This document shows, piece by piece, positions 11,001-25,830 of a stretch of DNA of 36,228 nt. The stretch's first letter is position 1. Every line of letters begins with the position of its first letter. The stretch spans positions 35,899-72,126 of the forward strand of contig WELB01000309.1 of NCBI GenBank assembly GCA_009602725.1, in the 5' to 3' direction. The notes beneath the pieces were generated by a model, which did no database searches, was not told the origin of the DNA, and saw only the letters and a program-made list of their open reading frames with translations. This DNA comes from Spirogloea muscicola (taxonomy: Eukaryota; Streptophyta; Zygnematophyceae; Spirogloeales; Spirogloeaceae). Both the position numbers and the translations under genes were made by a program.

Positions 11001-12941
11001 GACCTTGAAAATTGTCAGCATTGGCTAAGTCATGCATCGCACCACACAGATCATAGGCAATGAGAGAAGTAACACTGTTCTCTTTCATGAACGGATAAGG
11101 TGAGGTACCCCTACTTCTTGCTTCGATCAACAAGTGCTTGCCAGCAAGCTGTAAAAGCTGTAATATGTATGCATGTCTGCAACAAATACAGCTGCTGCAT
11201 TGATCTTGGCCATGGACGCTTCTGACTTCAGCTTCTAATCTGTATCTAGGTTGGAGCAGTTTGCAAGGTACCTACGGTCAACGCTGACCAGTGTGCAATT
11301 GGCAGCATCTCTGGCTCAGCCTCCCTTCATCCACCTTGAATGCATGCATAGTAGTCCTCATTACATCTGAAGAAGTAATGCGATAATGTCACCTTGTCGA
11401 TTTGGTCTTCAGCCCGTACACCATAAAGATTCCCGGAGCGCAGCGGCACAGTACTTCTGACAACACCACTGCTGCCCTCATCCTAGAAGACTACGGCAAG
11501 TATTGCATGAACCCTGTACGTTTTCGAGGACACTGAGTCAGATTAAGAAATTGGATGCTTGTACTGAAGCTGATGTAATGAAATACATCTTCTGCGTGCA
11601 GTGGGCCTTGACCTCTGGCAGACGTGCTCGCAGTTGTTCATGGACTTCAAGCCCAACGTCAACAGGAATACACTAACTTGGCCGCACAGTTCCAGCTTAG
11701 CTGAAAGAAGTAATGCAGGTGCATCGTCTCGGGGGCTCCTCACCAGGGTGGCACTCTCTGATAAATCTGACGAACAAGGACGTCTTCCTGTCAAAGCAAT
11801 CTCAATGTCAAAGCAAGAGTCAAAGCCCGGCCAAGCACATTCTTCGACCGTGACAACAGAGACAGCTGCAGTAAACGATATCACTGCAGCAGCTAGAAAC
11901 AGAGGCGAGGAGATTGCTGAAGTTGACGACTATTGGCCATCAATTTTCAAGAGTTCGTTGGCCCCTATGACTGACTAAACCTCTGTATGCACGTTTCATA
12001 TGCTGCCTTGAAGTGCTGCTGATGGAAGAGGGAAGAGGGAGCTGAAGAGGGACCTGCCTTGACCACTCAGTAAAGAGAAGTAGTTATTGCCTTTACCTTC
12101 TGGCGGTGATCAACTCAAATTTTGAAATGACTACTGCAGGTAGTCCACCTGTGACAGCAACAGACTCATGGAGGCTGCTTAGTGGGAAGCGTAAAAAGCT
12201 GCACCCAGTAAGGTACAAGATGACAACTCGAGTAGTGACTGCAGATAAAATGTCTGTTATCTCGTCTTTCTAAAGTCATTGTATTTAGCACGACCTTGCT
12301 GGATGTGATCTAGTAACTTCAGTCAATCATATCTTGATACAATCGTAGTGATCTCTTGCTTGTCCTTCAACCGGGCACTAGGCACGTGCTGACACCGTTT
12401 CATTGTCCAGTGGACTGCAAGATCGGTCTTCCTCAACCGGCACAGCAAAACGCCAGCCATTGGAGACAGGCAGCCAGTACGATAGCATATTTGGGTTCCT
12501 GTGAGTGTTGGTCACTCTTGCTAAAAGAGCGGAGGCAGATTCAACTGAGGCGTCCTAGCAGACATTTCCATAAAATTCTGTCAACTAAATACGTGCTCGC
12601 AGACTTACCATAGAAGCACCTGTCAAAGAGCACTGAAGCAGCTCTCAAGCACCCGACCTTTTTGTGGTGACAGAAAAGCTGACCAGTCTCAGAACCAGTC
12701 GAAGTTACAGCAGCAGAGCATCTTGGAGTGCAGCGCAGTCAGGCATGCCCACAAACGTCGGTGCGTGCATTTCAAGCACCAGCACAGCATGAGGACCTGC
12801 TGTGCTCGTTGCTGCAAATTAGCAGGCAACCAAGGAGCAGACACACAAAAGAATCAAACATCTAGACAGCCTTGTCGTGCAGCGCCACCTATGACTCCAA
12901 TTGCGCCACCAACCAACGTCATTAATTTTGCAAAGCAATGA
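5062..12941 (+). CDS. MER3: Meiotic ATP-dependent DNA helicase MER3/HFM1
   Basis: Family role: a nuclear 3'-5' DNA helicase of the ZMM group that stabilises recombination intermediates and promotes interference-sensitive crossovers. Exons inferred: 5062-5171, 5363-5446, 5592-5712, 5843-5986, 6377-6614, 6799-6835, 7065-7111, 7261-7298, 7702-7939, 8127-8277, 8454-8505, 8661-8732, 8871-8920, 9024-9132, 9368-9431, 9553-9636, 9738-9863, 9993-10189, 10368-10556, 10686-10931, 11050-11099, 11250-11267, 11413-11495, 11602 to about 11718-11952, 12140-12207, 12382-12500 and 12614-12941. Motifs in order: PTGSGKT (residues 62-68), APLKALVQER, DEVH (about 180), [38 protein letters not shown]; then the winged-helix and Sec63/HhH parts ([13 protein letters not shown]). 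Phases agree at every junction, giving about 1060-1140 residues. Three introns use GC donors (5447, 9432, 11496). The start is the first ATG after an in-frame stop at 4990. Uncertain: the exon 9 start (7696 or 7702), the exon 24 end and the last exon. Confidence 0.95.
6029..6235. repeat. Degenerate short-unit repeat in MER3 intron 4
   Basis: Within the 5987-6376 intron there are many variants of a roughly 9-10 base unit such as CATATGTCA, CATGCGTCA, CATGCTTCA and CATATTTCA, all in one orientation. It looks like an old microsatellite or minisatellite. No coding frame or transposon end is evident. Confidence 0.6.
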
Positions 12942-13260
12942 GCAAGACCACCGCCTCTGCTGCTGGCGCAAGTGGCCAACTAGAAGGAGCGCCCCTGAGG
13001 TGGCACCACTGGCGGATGGCCTGCCATGTACAAGCTACGTGCCAAACCACTTCCCCTTACAAGCTAAGTACAAAGCAACCTGCACAAGACGCCGCCACTC
13101 TTCATATATGCCTGCTGCTGGCGACCCACTGCCTAAGGCAGGTCGAAGGGAATCTCTAAAGGCCATTCCAGGAAGAGACGTCCACTGACAGCGCCTGCAC
13201 TCCACTGCGTTCCGGCGCATGGGTGCCAGCCAAGGCGCCTCCAGACTCCAGAAACGGCAC
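12942..13260. other. Convergent intergenic spacer
   Basis: About 320 bp separate the inferred MER3 stop (12939-12941, +) from the stop of the tail-anchored coiled-coil gene (13261, -). This must hold both 3' ends. Short open frames here show no recognisable protein features. Confidence 0.5.
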
Positions 13261-14976
13261 TCAGCTCTTCTTGGACAAGATGTAGACTGTGAGGGCGATG
13301 ACGCTAACGGCTGCGGACACCGTGATCAGCATGTGCGACCACGCCTCAGGCTGGTCACTGCCGGCGCCCTTGGCTGCAGCAAGCTGCTTCTCCAGGCCCT
13401 CATTAGTGGCCCGCAGCTGGGCCACCTGCCGGGTGGCCTCGGCAGCCTCCTCGCTCTTGGCTGCGCCAACCTTTGCGAGCTTTGCCACCTCTGCCAGCAT
13501 GTGCTGCTCCTGCGTCTCAAGTGCCGACACGCGGCTCACCATGGCCGACAAGTCCTTGTTGATAGCTGCCACCTTCTCTGTCAGCTCCACAACCCTGGGC
13601 AAGCGAGTCAAAGAGTCCCCTTGGATCCTTGGTCAGCCTGCATGACAATCTGCGCAACGGGGCTGGCAAGCGGAGCACACGTTGTGCCAGTTCTGGCAAT
13701 GAATGTAAGCAGGTAGAGCCCACTAGGGCGAGACAGGACCCAGAGAGCCAAACCTCTTCTCGGCAGCCTGCAAGTCCTTCTGGGCCGTCTGGACCTGCGC
13801 ATCTGCTGCTCCTTGCGCTTTCAAGAGGTCCTGCAATGGCAGGAGCTGCCCAATCGATCACGCAGGTGCTAAACGAGAAATGTCCCAGCAGACCCGAGTC
13901 TGTCCGAGTTGCACATTATAAGCAGGCTAGCTGGGCCTCCGCAGCACCCCGAGGCAGCACGCAAAACAGAGCAATCCATCAACAGCAGGCACGCAGCAAT
14001 ATGCACACTGCTTCGCTATCAACAAGGGGGAGACAGTATGTACATCAGACATTGGACTCTGTTGGGCTACTGTACCTCAGTCAAGCAGCGACACTTCTCC
14101 TCCAGAGACTGCACCTTGGACTGCACCTTTGACCTGGACTCTGACTCTGTTGTGAGGTCCTCCTTGGCAGATGTCAGCTCGCTTTTCAGCTGCGCCAGCT
14201 GCTCCTCCGCTGCGTCTACCCACGCTTTTGCTGACTCCAACTCCGAGCCAACCTTTTCCTGCAAATTCAAGCAGCCTCAGAAGATGTCACGAGCTCGCCA
14301 GATAGCGACGGCGATGCTTCAGAGCCACAGACTGACGTCAACTGAGCTGCGACTTTACAAAGAAGTAATAGAGACGCTTGATAATATTGTCAAGCCCAAA
14401 CTGGTACCTCGCGTGCCGCCGCCTCCCTGTCCCGTTGGGAGTCAGCCTTGTGAGGATCGTTGTCTAACACAATCCCATTGCCCTCTGAGCTTTCCACAGG
14501 CGACGGCTCCTCCCCATCCAAGCCGTTGTCCTGCCAGAAGGAGGTCTTGCAAGCCGTCATGTACTTGCCATTTGCATGGCACTCCTCGACTGGTGAACGA
14601 TTCTGGTCGTTCAGGCCTCAGTCTGGCCGGCTCAACACAGAAGCAGCGGCTGTGGAAGCCCCAGCACAAGCAGAGAGGAGATGGGGAGCTCGGCCACCTC
14701 ATGCATGCCGTTGGCACCGGCGGACTTGTTGCTGAAGATGGTCACCCGCCCGTCTGCGGCTTGCGGGATACTGTCGTCGCTGGCAGAAGCGCCACGGTCA
14801 CTGTGCACGGCGCCATTGCTGTCCGCTGCCTCCCTGCGGTCCGTCGCTCCGTTGTCATGGCCGTCGTGTGAACCCATGTCCTCAGCGGGCCTGCGCATGA
14901 TCAGGCGGGCCTGAGCAGCGGCAACGTTGGAGGCCACGTTCGTATCGAGGGACTGCATACCAGCCTCAGCCGCCAT
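13261..14976 (-). CDS. Tail-anchored coiled-coil protein, family unknown
   Basis: Five exons are inferred on the minus strand: 14698-14976, 14408-14530, 14076-14258, 13754-13830 and 13261-13594. All have consistent phase and give 331 residues. Residues 1-135 are polar and probably disordered (stretches such as SHDGHDNGATDRREAADSNG). Residues from about 136 to 300 are heptad-like coiled coil, for example EEQLAQLKSELTSAKEDLT and LEKQLAAAKG. The C-terminus is a single hydrophobic helix, SHMLITVSAAVSVIALTVYI, followed by LSKKS. That is the plan of a tail-anchored protein facing the cytosol, inserted in the ER, nuclear envelope, mitochondrial or plastid outer membrane. It resembles WIT-type or golgin-type tail-anchored proteins in architecture only, and I cannot assign a family. 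It is divergent to the complex I gene. The start ATG at 14976 is the first in a well-behaved frame; a further 5' exon cannot be excluded. Confidence 0.7.
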
Positions 14977-15085
14977 TGGGCCCCATGCACAGGTGCTCAC
15001 GCTGGCGAGTCTGGCGGCTGAGCCTCCTCGTCAGGCAGGCGGCGAGGCGAGCCGCTCGCGGGCTTGACAGCGCTGCCGCCGGTGC

Positions 15086-15127
<42 letters not shown>

Positions 15128-15170
15128 ACCCTGACCCTGATCTCCAAGCTCTAACCCGAAACCCGGCGCC
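14977..15170. promoter_or_regulatory. Short divergent promoter region with (GGC)n tract
   Basis: Only 194 bp lie between the start of the minus-strand coiled-coil gene and the plus-strand start of the complex I subunit gene, so both promoters and 5' UTRs must share it. It is very GC-rich and contains a near-perfect (GGC)n run of about 12 units at 15090-15126. No clear TATA box is visible. Confidence 0.55.
15090..15126. repeat. (GGC)n trinucleotide repeat
   Basis: About 12 uninterrupted GGC units, in the 5' leader of the complex I subunit gene. Related CCG runs lie in its introns at about 15260-15286 and 15470-15498. Confidence 0.85.
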
Positions 15171-16151
15171 ATGGGAGGTGAGCAACCTCTGCCGCGCCCT
15201 CCTCGTTGCGCAGCGGCAGCAGCGGCGGCGGCTGGCGTTGCCGGCGGCGCCTCTCTGACGCCGCCGCCGCCGCCGCCGCCGCCGCAGGCGGCATGGACTG
15301 CCGCAAGAACGTGTACATCGAGGACTGGGGCACGAAGCGCGAGAACCTCGAGAAGGTGCCGCCGCCGCCGCGGCCGCTGCGGCAGCTCAAGCAGCGGTGG
15401 CTTTGGCTTTGGCTTTGGCTTAGGCTTTGGATTTGGCCAACACCACATGCGCTGCGGCGCCAGCATCCAGCCGCCGCCGCCGCCGCCGCCGCCGCCGCCT
15501 CCGCTGTTCAGTGCCGCCGGCGGCAATGCTTTCCACCGCTCCAGAGCGCCTCAGCTCGTTGCCGTTCCCTTCGTCTGACTAGACTGGCATAGCCATACTG
15601 CGCAGGTCTTCCGTTTCAACCGGCGCACCGTGCCCGTGGCCATCTTCTTCGGCCTCGTCGTGCCCTTCGCCGTCTACCGCGGGATTGTCAGCGAGTTCGT
15701 GAGCATCCATCGCCGCCGCAGCAGCTGCTGGCCCACCTCGCGCCCATCGCCGCCGGCGGGCTTTGCCTCGCTGACATGCTCCTAGTCGCCACATTCCGCC
15801 GAACCCTAACCCCTTAACCAAAACCCTCAACCCTAACCTAACCTAAACGTTGTACCTTATATCCTAAACCCGATACCCTAAACCCTTAACCTAAACCCTA
15901 AACCGTAACCCTTGGCAGCAGCAGCTGTGGCCGTCATGCCACTGTGGGGACCCACAACGTGGCCATCAGCTGCCGCTTGCTCTAACTGCGAGGCGGAGCT
16001 GTGCACGACACCTTTTAGCTCGCACTCGTATCTAATGAGTTGATGAGGAGATCACCCACATAGTAAAGCGTATCTTTGTGTGTGCTTGGCTCGTGCGTGT
16101 CAGCACAAGCTGGACGAGGATGCGGGCGTGCCTCTGCGGAAGTTCATGTGA
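15171..16151 (+). CDS. NDUFB4: Mitochondrial complex I subunit NDUFB4/B15 type
   Basis: Four coding exons are inferred: 15171-15177, 15288-15355, 15606-15698 and 16104-16151. Together they encode 71 residues, the size of the plant orthologue. Exon 1 codes only ATG GGA G; splicing to 15288 gives MGGGMDCRKNVYIEDWG, and the plant protein also begins MGGGM. This match is why the tiny exon was chosen over the internal ATG at 15293. Next come RENLEKVFRFNRRTVPVA, a single membrane helix (about residues 34-50, AIFFGLVVPFAVYRGIV) and the C-terminus HKLDEDAGVPLRKFM, corresponding to the plant DEDAGxPxRKF end. Family role: a small accessory subunit of the membrane arm of NADH:ubiquinone oxidoreductase in the inner mitochondrial membrane. 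All intron ends are GT-AG. Intron 1 replaces the usual pyrimidine tract with CCG repeats, and intron 3 contains telomere-like repeats. Confidence 0.93.
15396..15437. repeat. TTTGGC hexamer tract in an intron
   Basis: Intron 2 of the complex I gene contains several GGCTTT units in a row, then TTAGGCTTTGGATTTGG. It looks like a slippage-derived or decayed telomere-like hexamer array. Confidence 0.6.
15801..15912. repeat. Interstitial telomere-like tract (CCCTAAA type)
   Basis: About 110 bp of degenerate CCCTAAA/CCCTAAC units (for example CCTAAACCCTTAACCTAAAC) inside intron 3 of the complex I subunit gene. The unit is the Arabidopsis-type telomere repeat, also used by many green algae. The array is far from either window end, so this is an internal array, not the chromosome end. 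Confidence 0.85.
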
Positions 16152-17282
16152 GAGCTCGTGCTTTTAGGGATGAGTTTGATGCAACCACTGGCATCGGAGT
16201 TTGCCGCCTCGAACGCGTGTCCATGGAGAGTTACCCCAGCTCATAAAACAGGAAGGTGTGGCGTCGTCAGTATCAGCATCCAACTTGCGGAGGCATGTCC
16301 CATGCCATGGGTGCGCCGCAAGCAAGAAGGTGGCAAGTTGGATCAGATTGCAGTTAGTCCTGTACTGCACATGCTGCGCCATGCGCCAGCTTCCATCTGA
16401 GTAGTGCAGGCCTCGGTGTGTGAGCTTCGTCGAGCTTGTGCGCATTGCATTTGCCAGGACTTTGTACGTCGACAATCACGTCTTGACAGACTCACAAGTG
16501 CGGAACAAGTCTGACCAGCAGTTCCATAAATGCGGGTGGGGCCTTGCAACTCGGCTGTCCTGAGTGTCATGGCAGTGCTTAGGAACAATGAGAAATTACT
16601 TAATTTGCTCTTGTGAGCTGCTTCTCCGGCTGCTTCCTATCTGTGGAGCCTTGCAACTGCATTGTCCTGAGTGTCATGATTGTGCTATGGAAAGGCAGTC
16701 ATCTGTTTGAATTCTGAGATCTGTTTATATCAGTTATTTTGAATTCGCTCCCAGTAAGCTGCTTCTTGCGCTGCTTCGTGACACGCATGGCACAGGGAGC
16801 CCACGTATGCAGAGGTTCCATTCCTGGGACTCCATGCAGCTGTGGGGCAAATCAACGCAGCGAACATGACGCCATTGACGAGCCAAGGGAAGACGAGTAC
16901 GTGTCTGACACATAGCTCATGGCTCATGGGTGCGAGCAGGCGGATGTAGCAGCAACACCAGACCATGCGGCTCGCTCTTTAAGTTGGGCTGGTGGCGAGG
17001 ACACGATTAGCCAATTCCTGCTTAATTCTAACCAGCAGCTGGGGCACCTGCAGATGCCACCAATGCAAGATTGTTGGAGCTAAGATTATAAGACCGGAAA
17101 GCAAGGCAAATAGGCCCAGGGTGGCGTAGGAGTCAGGAGATTAACAAGATAACCAAGTCCAATCTGGCCACAGAGCTCGCAGCCCTTGAGGGCATTAACA
17201 CAAGATTCTTCGTACTAATAATTGCTAGAGCAACTAGAATCTGGAGCTTGGCGAGCACCATGGAGCTGACGGCTAGTACTGC
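16152..17282. other. Gene-poor interval with a local duplication
   Basis: No recognisable gene. Open frames at 16158-16400 (+), 16164-16475 (-) and 16730-16966 (-) carry no family motifs. The interval includes the 3' UTR of the complex I gene and an imperfect tandem duplication at about 16541-16780. Confidence 0.5.
16541..16780. repeat. Imperfect tandem duplication
   Basis: GCCTTGCAACT followed by GTCCTGAGTGTCATG occurs near 16541 and again near 16644. A second shared block, AGCTGCTTCT followed by GGCTGCTTC or GCTGCTTC, is found near 16617 and 16757, after each copy. The copies differ in length because of an internal insertion. Confidence 0.6.
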
Positions 17283-17819
17283 TTATCCTGCTGCCAAGGA
17301 GAGGCAGTGCAAGAGCCTCACCCCGGGACAATGGGCGAGTACATAGCTGTACCGATCGAGCGTCGATGTGAGCTCACTGAGGACGCTGGTGAAGAACTCC
17401 GCCTCATCCNCTGGTGTGGTGAGGAAGCCGGGGTGTTGCAGGAGAGAGGCCGCGCTCGCCAGAACGCCGGAGTCAAAAGCCGCGTACGCCGCCTTCACCG
17501 CCGGGGAGGGAGGGAGGACGCGGGCCAGGTAGTGCGGACGGTGGGCAATGCACCTGGTCAGCATGGCGGTCGCCAGCTGCATGTCTTGCAGCATGTGGAG
17601 GCGGTCCGCCGGCCGGAGGTGCTCCTGCAGTCGAGCCTGGAGCTGCTCCACCACAAAAGAAGAAGGTGCTCGCCCATTGAGAAGAGGGGCTGGCAAAGCC
17701 AACCCAAAAAGAATGGACAATGTTCCCACAAAGGCTGGGGAGCCTATGGGGGCGCCGAGGAGGATGAAGCCCCCAGCTGGTGTGAAAAGAATTGACAAGG
17801 TTCGAAGGGGCCGATGCAC
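17283..17819 (-). pseudogene. Non-LTR retrotransposon reverse-transcriptase fragment
   Basis: A 178-codon open frame carries FILLGAPIGSPAFV, then after a 25-codon insertion VEQLQARLQEHL, QLATAMLTRCIAHRPHYLAR, VLPPSPAVKAAYAAFDSGVL. From family knowledge, this is the pattern of the C-terminal (thumb-side) part of LINE-type reverse transcriptases: the GxPIGS strand, then an LxxxL helix, then LLRxCxxPRxxHLLRxxPP. The catalytic YxDD region that should lie upstream is absent, so the copy is truncated. The insertion at 17651-17725 is a hairpin element with its own target duplication. Base 17410 is N, which leaves one residue unknown. The assignment rests on motif memory; an unrelated protein exon is possible but less likely. 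Confidence 0.65.
17658..17725 (-). mobile_element. Dispersed hairpin repeat, copy C, inserted in RT fragment
   Basis: The 68-bp insert begins AGAAGAAGGTGCTCGCCCA and contains GGGGCTGGCAAAGCCAACCC. It is flanked by the direct repeat CCACAAA (17651-17657 and 17726-17732), a probable target-site duplication. Removing one repeat plus the insert (75 bp, 25 codons) restores an uninterrupted LINE-type reading. This supports transposition or retroposition of the hairpin element. Confidence 0.7.
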
Positions 17820-18932
17820 GAAGGGGCCATAAGCGCATTCTCAGAATTGGTGCCAGAAGGCCAGCTCAGCAAAGGACGACAAGAAACGAAGGTTAACATA
17901 ATTGAGAGAGTGGACAAGGTCCAGCGGGAAGCCCACGTGAAAGCGCAAGCCTACCCAGTAAAGAAGTGGCTCCTGCTGGTGAGTCACTCATCAACTCCTA
18001 AATTACGCCAGCAAGTAAGATCATGTAGCAGCAGGAAAGAGAAGCTCTTCGGAAGAAGAGGATAACTGTGAGGTTGAGTATGCTAGTAGCTGTCAACCAG
18101 GGAGGACACAGATGTTCGACATTCTGCCCTTAGTACTCCGCAGAATCTTATTGCTGCATGTAGTACTGCAACTGTGTCGCTATAATAACCCGTAATATAC
18201 GTCTTCAGAAGAGCTTTTTCTTTCACTTAAGCAAACTAGCTACTAGCCTTCCTAATGGATGCACCTCATCCTCCGGCTTTGAGCTTGGTCGGGCATCTTT
18301 GTCCCCTTGAAGTGGCTTCTCCTTGCTTGTAGGACCTCTCACCCCTTTGAAGCTTGCCAGCACTTTTCAGGCTTGTTTATCACAGCCCTCTCTGGAAGAG
18401 CTCACTTCTCACAAGTTGACTCGTTCTAGCAAATGCATCTGCAGGAGGTGTGCTATGAGAAATGCAGTCCGTGGTTTAGGCAATCCAGCCCTGCGCCTCA
18501 ACAACTTGCAAGTAAAAATGACTTTCTTAATCTTTCAATAGCTTAAGTTGCACCAGATGTCCACATAATCAAATAGCATGGCTAACTAATGGCCAATATA
18601 ATGTCACCTCAAACACATCAATTGAATAAATTAGGCTCAAATTGGTTATTCGGGCTCCTCCCAGCTATTTAAGGAATCCACTTTTTCAGCGGGTTCCTTT
18701 CGCAGAGAGCTCCTATGCATACTCGTACACTATCTTGAAAGAAATATGTTGACTCCCCTCTTCTTCCATCAATTAGATGGCTCTGAAGAGAAACATACAG
18801 AATCTCTGCTGCGTAACCCCACAATGGCCGCTTGCCTCTACTTCAGTAGCCTCCACTCCATGAGAAAGCGACATCGAAGACCCACACATAGGACTTCACA
18901 GAGCGCCCTTCTAGAAATAATGAGCAAGTTGG
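17820..18932. other. Intergenic interval, nothing recognised
   Basis: It lies between the retroelement fragment and the DDM1 stop. Short segments near 17784-17800 and 17912-17925 (AATTGACAAGG, GTGGACAAGGT) resemble one end of the hairpin repeat. Open frames such as 18323-18541 and 18746-18982 have no recognisable motif. It will contain the DDM1 3' UTR. Confidence 0.5.
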
Positions 18933-24791
<5,859 letters not shown>

Positions 24792-25112
24792 GGGGGGCCT
24801 GGCCTGCAGCCTCGGCCTCCCAGCCAGAGCTCGGAGGGACGGCGCCGCGGCGGAGCTGGGAGTGGAGGGAGGCTGGGCGTAGCGAGAGCAGGGGCCTGGC
24901 TGGAGGAGGGAGGGAGGAGGGANGGGGGGGGCACCGCCGTGGCGCAGCCTGGGGAGGGGGGGACCGCGGAGCTCCCCTTTCGCGCGCTTTTTCGCCCTTC
25001 CCGCGGCCCTCCATGTTTTGGCGGGAATATCGGTGTGTGAATCGAGTAACTGAGGGCCCGAGTGGCTAAGTACAGGGGCAAGCACATCGACAGCTATGTA
25101 CATCGCCTGCTG
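24792..25112. other. DDM1 5' flank, GC-rich
   Basis: About 320 bp upstream of the DDM1 ATG, dominated by G-rich runs on the plus strand (24900-24965) and containing one ambiguous base (N at 24923). Probably the DDM1 leader and promoter; no discrete motif can be named. Confidence 0.45.
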
Positions 25113-25830
25113 CTAATCAAGCTGACCCGCCCAGTAACCACGAGTCAGCGCGTAGAGATTCGCTAACTGATGCTCAATGACAGGACGGCAAGCGACAAGC
25201 CCTTGTGCCACCAGCTGGAGCTCGACCAGCTTCCCGGTGCAAAGCATGAGCCTGTGCTCGCTGCTAGCGACGTCGCAAAGACGACAGATAGGCTGCCGGC
25301 ATGCCCATCTCGGCTGGAAGCCTATCCTCACGCCTTGTGTCCTAACATTGCAATGTTCTCAAGTAGGGTATGCAAACGAGGACCCATGCAGCCAAAGGTG
25401 TCAGTTGCGGCTGGTAGGAGGTGATCGCTGAGGGGGTAGTCAGAGCCGTGCTGCAGCTCTCTCTGCTCTGCACTTCCCGCTGCGTGTCCAGCAATGTGAT
25501 TCGATGCTAAAGTCTTGTACGCCTCCGTCACAACCACATTGACAAAGGCTCGTGGACCTCCGCCAGGTCACACATCCACAACGTCTCGGGTGCGACGGTG
25601 ATGGCATCCCTGATCGTCCGTGGCGATTGGCATAACGTTGTCCACCTCCGCAATCTCGCGGTAGCCGCCGTCACGCATCAAGTCCGGGCGTCCCGTGGTA
25701 GATTGTGAAAGCCCAACACTTCAGGGCCAGTGGGACATCGCAGCATACGCGTAGCGAGGCCTCCGCCCTCTGCGCAAAGGCCGCACTTCCTGACCTCGGA
25801 GCAGCTCGGCTCGCCACCCTCCGCATGTCA
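25113..25830 (-). pseudogene. Decayed C-terminal end of a non-LTR retroelement ORF
   Basis: Reading the minus strand across frames shows a Cys-rich block VRKCGLCAEGGGLATRMLRC followed by FHNLPRDA (about 25700-25795). It is like the CxxC...H...C...RHN zinc-knuckle region at the end of R2-type or related LINE proteins. Further on, VVVTEAYKTLASNHIAGHAA and ATDTFGCMGPRLHTLLENIA (25328-25537) resemble the following region (AxxxK...F.P...ETFGGLG...L). Stops and frame changes separate the pieces, so it is decayed. The call is from remembered family patterns. It is in the same orientation as the RT fragment at 17283-17819 but 7.5 kb away, so they are probably independent copies. Confidence 0.5.

Noticed and set aside
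13909-14871. 320-codon plus-strand open frame
   Set aside because: Antisense to the coiled-coil gene; its translation has no domain and is interrupted relative to any family, while the minus strand gives consistent exons.
17283-17819. The frame as an exon of a cellular gene
   Set aside because: GAPIGS-type and PHYLARVLPPS-type motifs fit a LINE reverse transcriptase better, the upstream region offers no exons, and it carries a nested insertion; not fully excluded.
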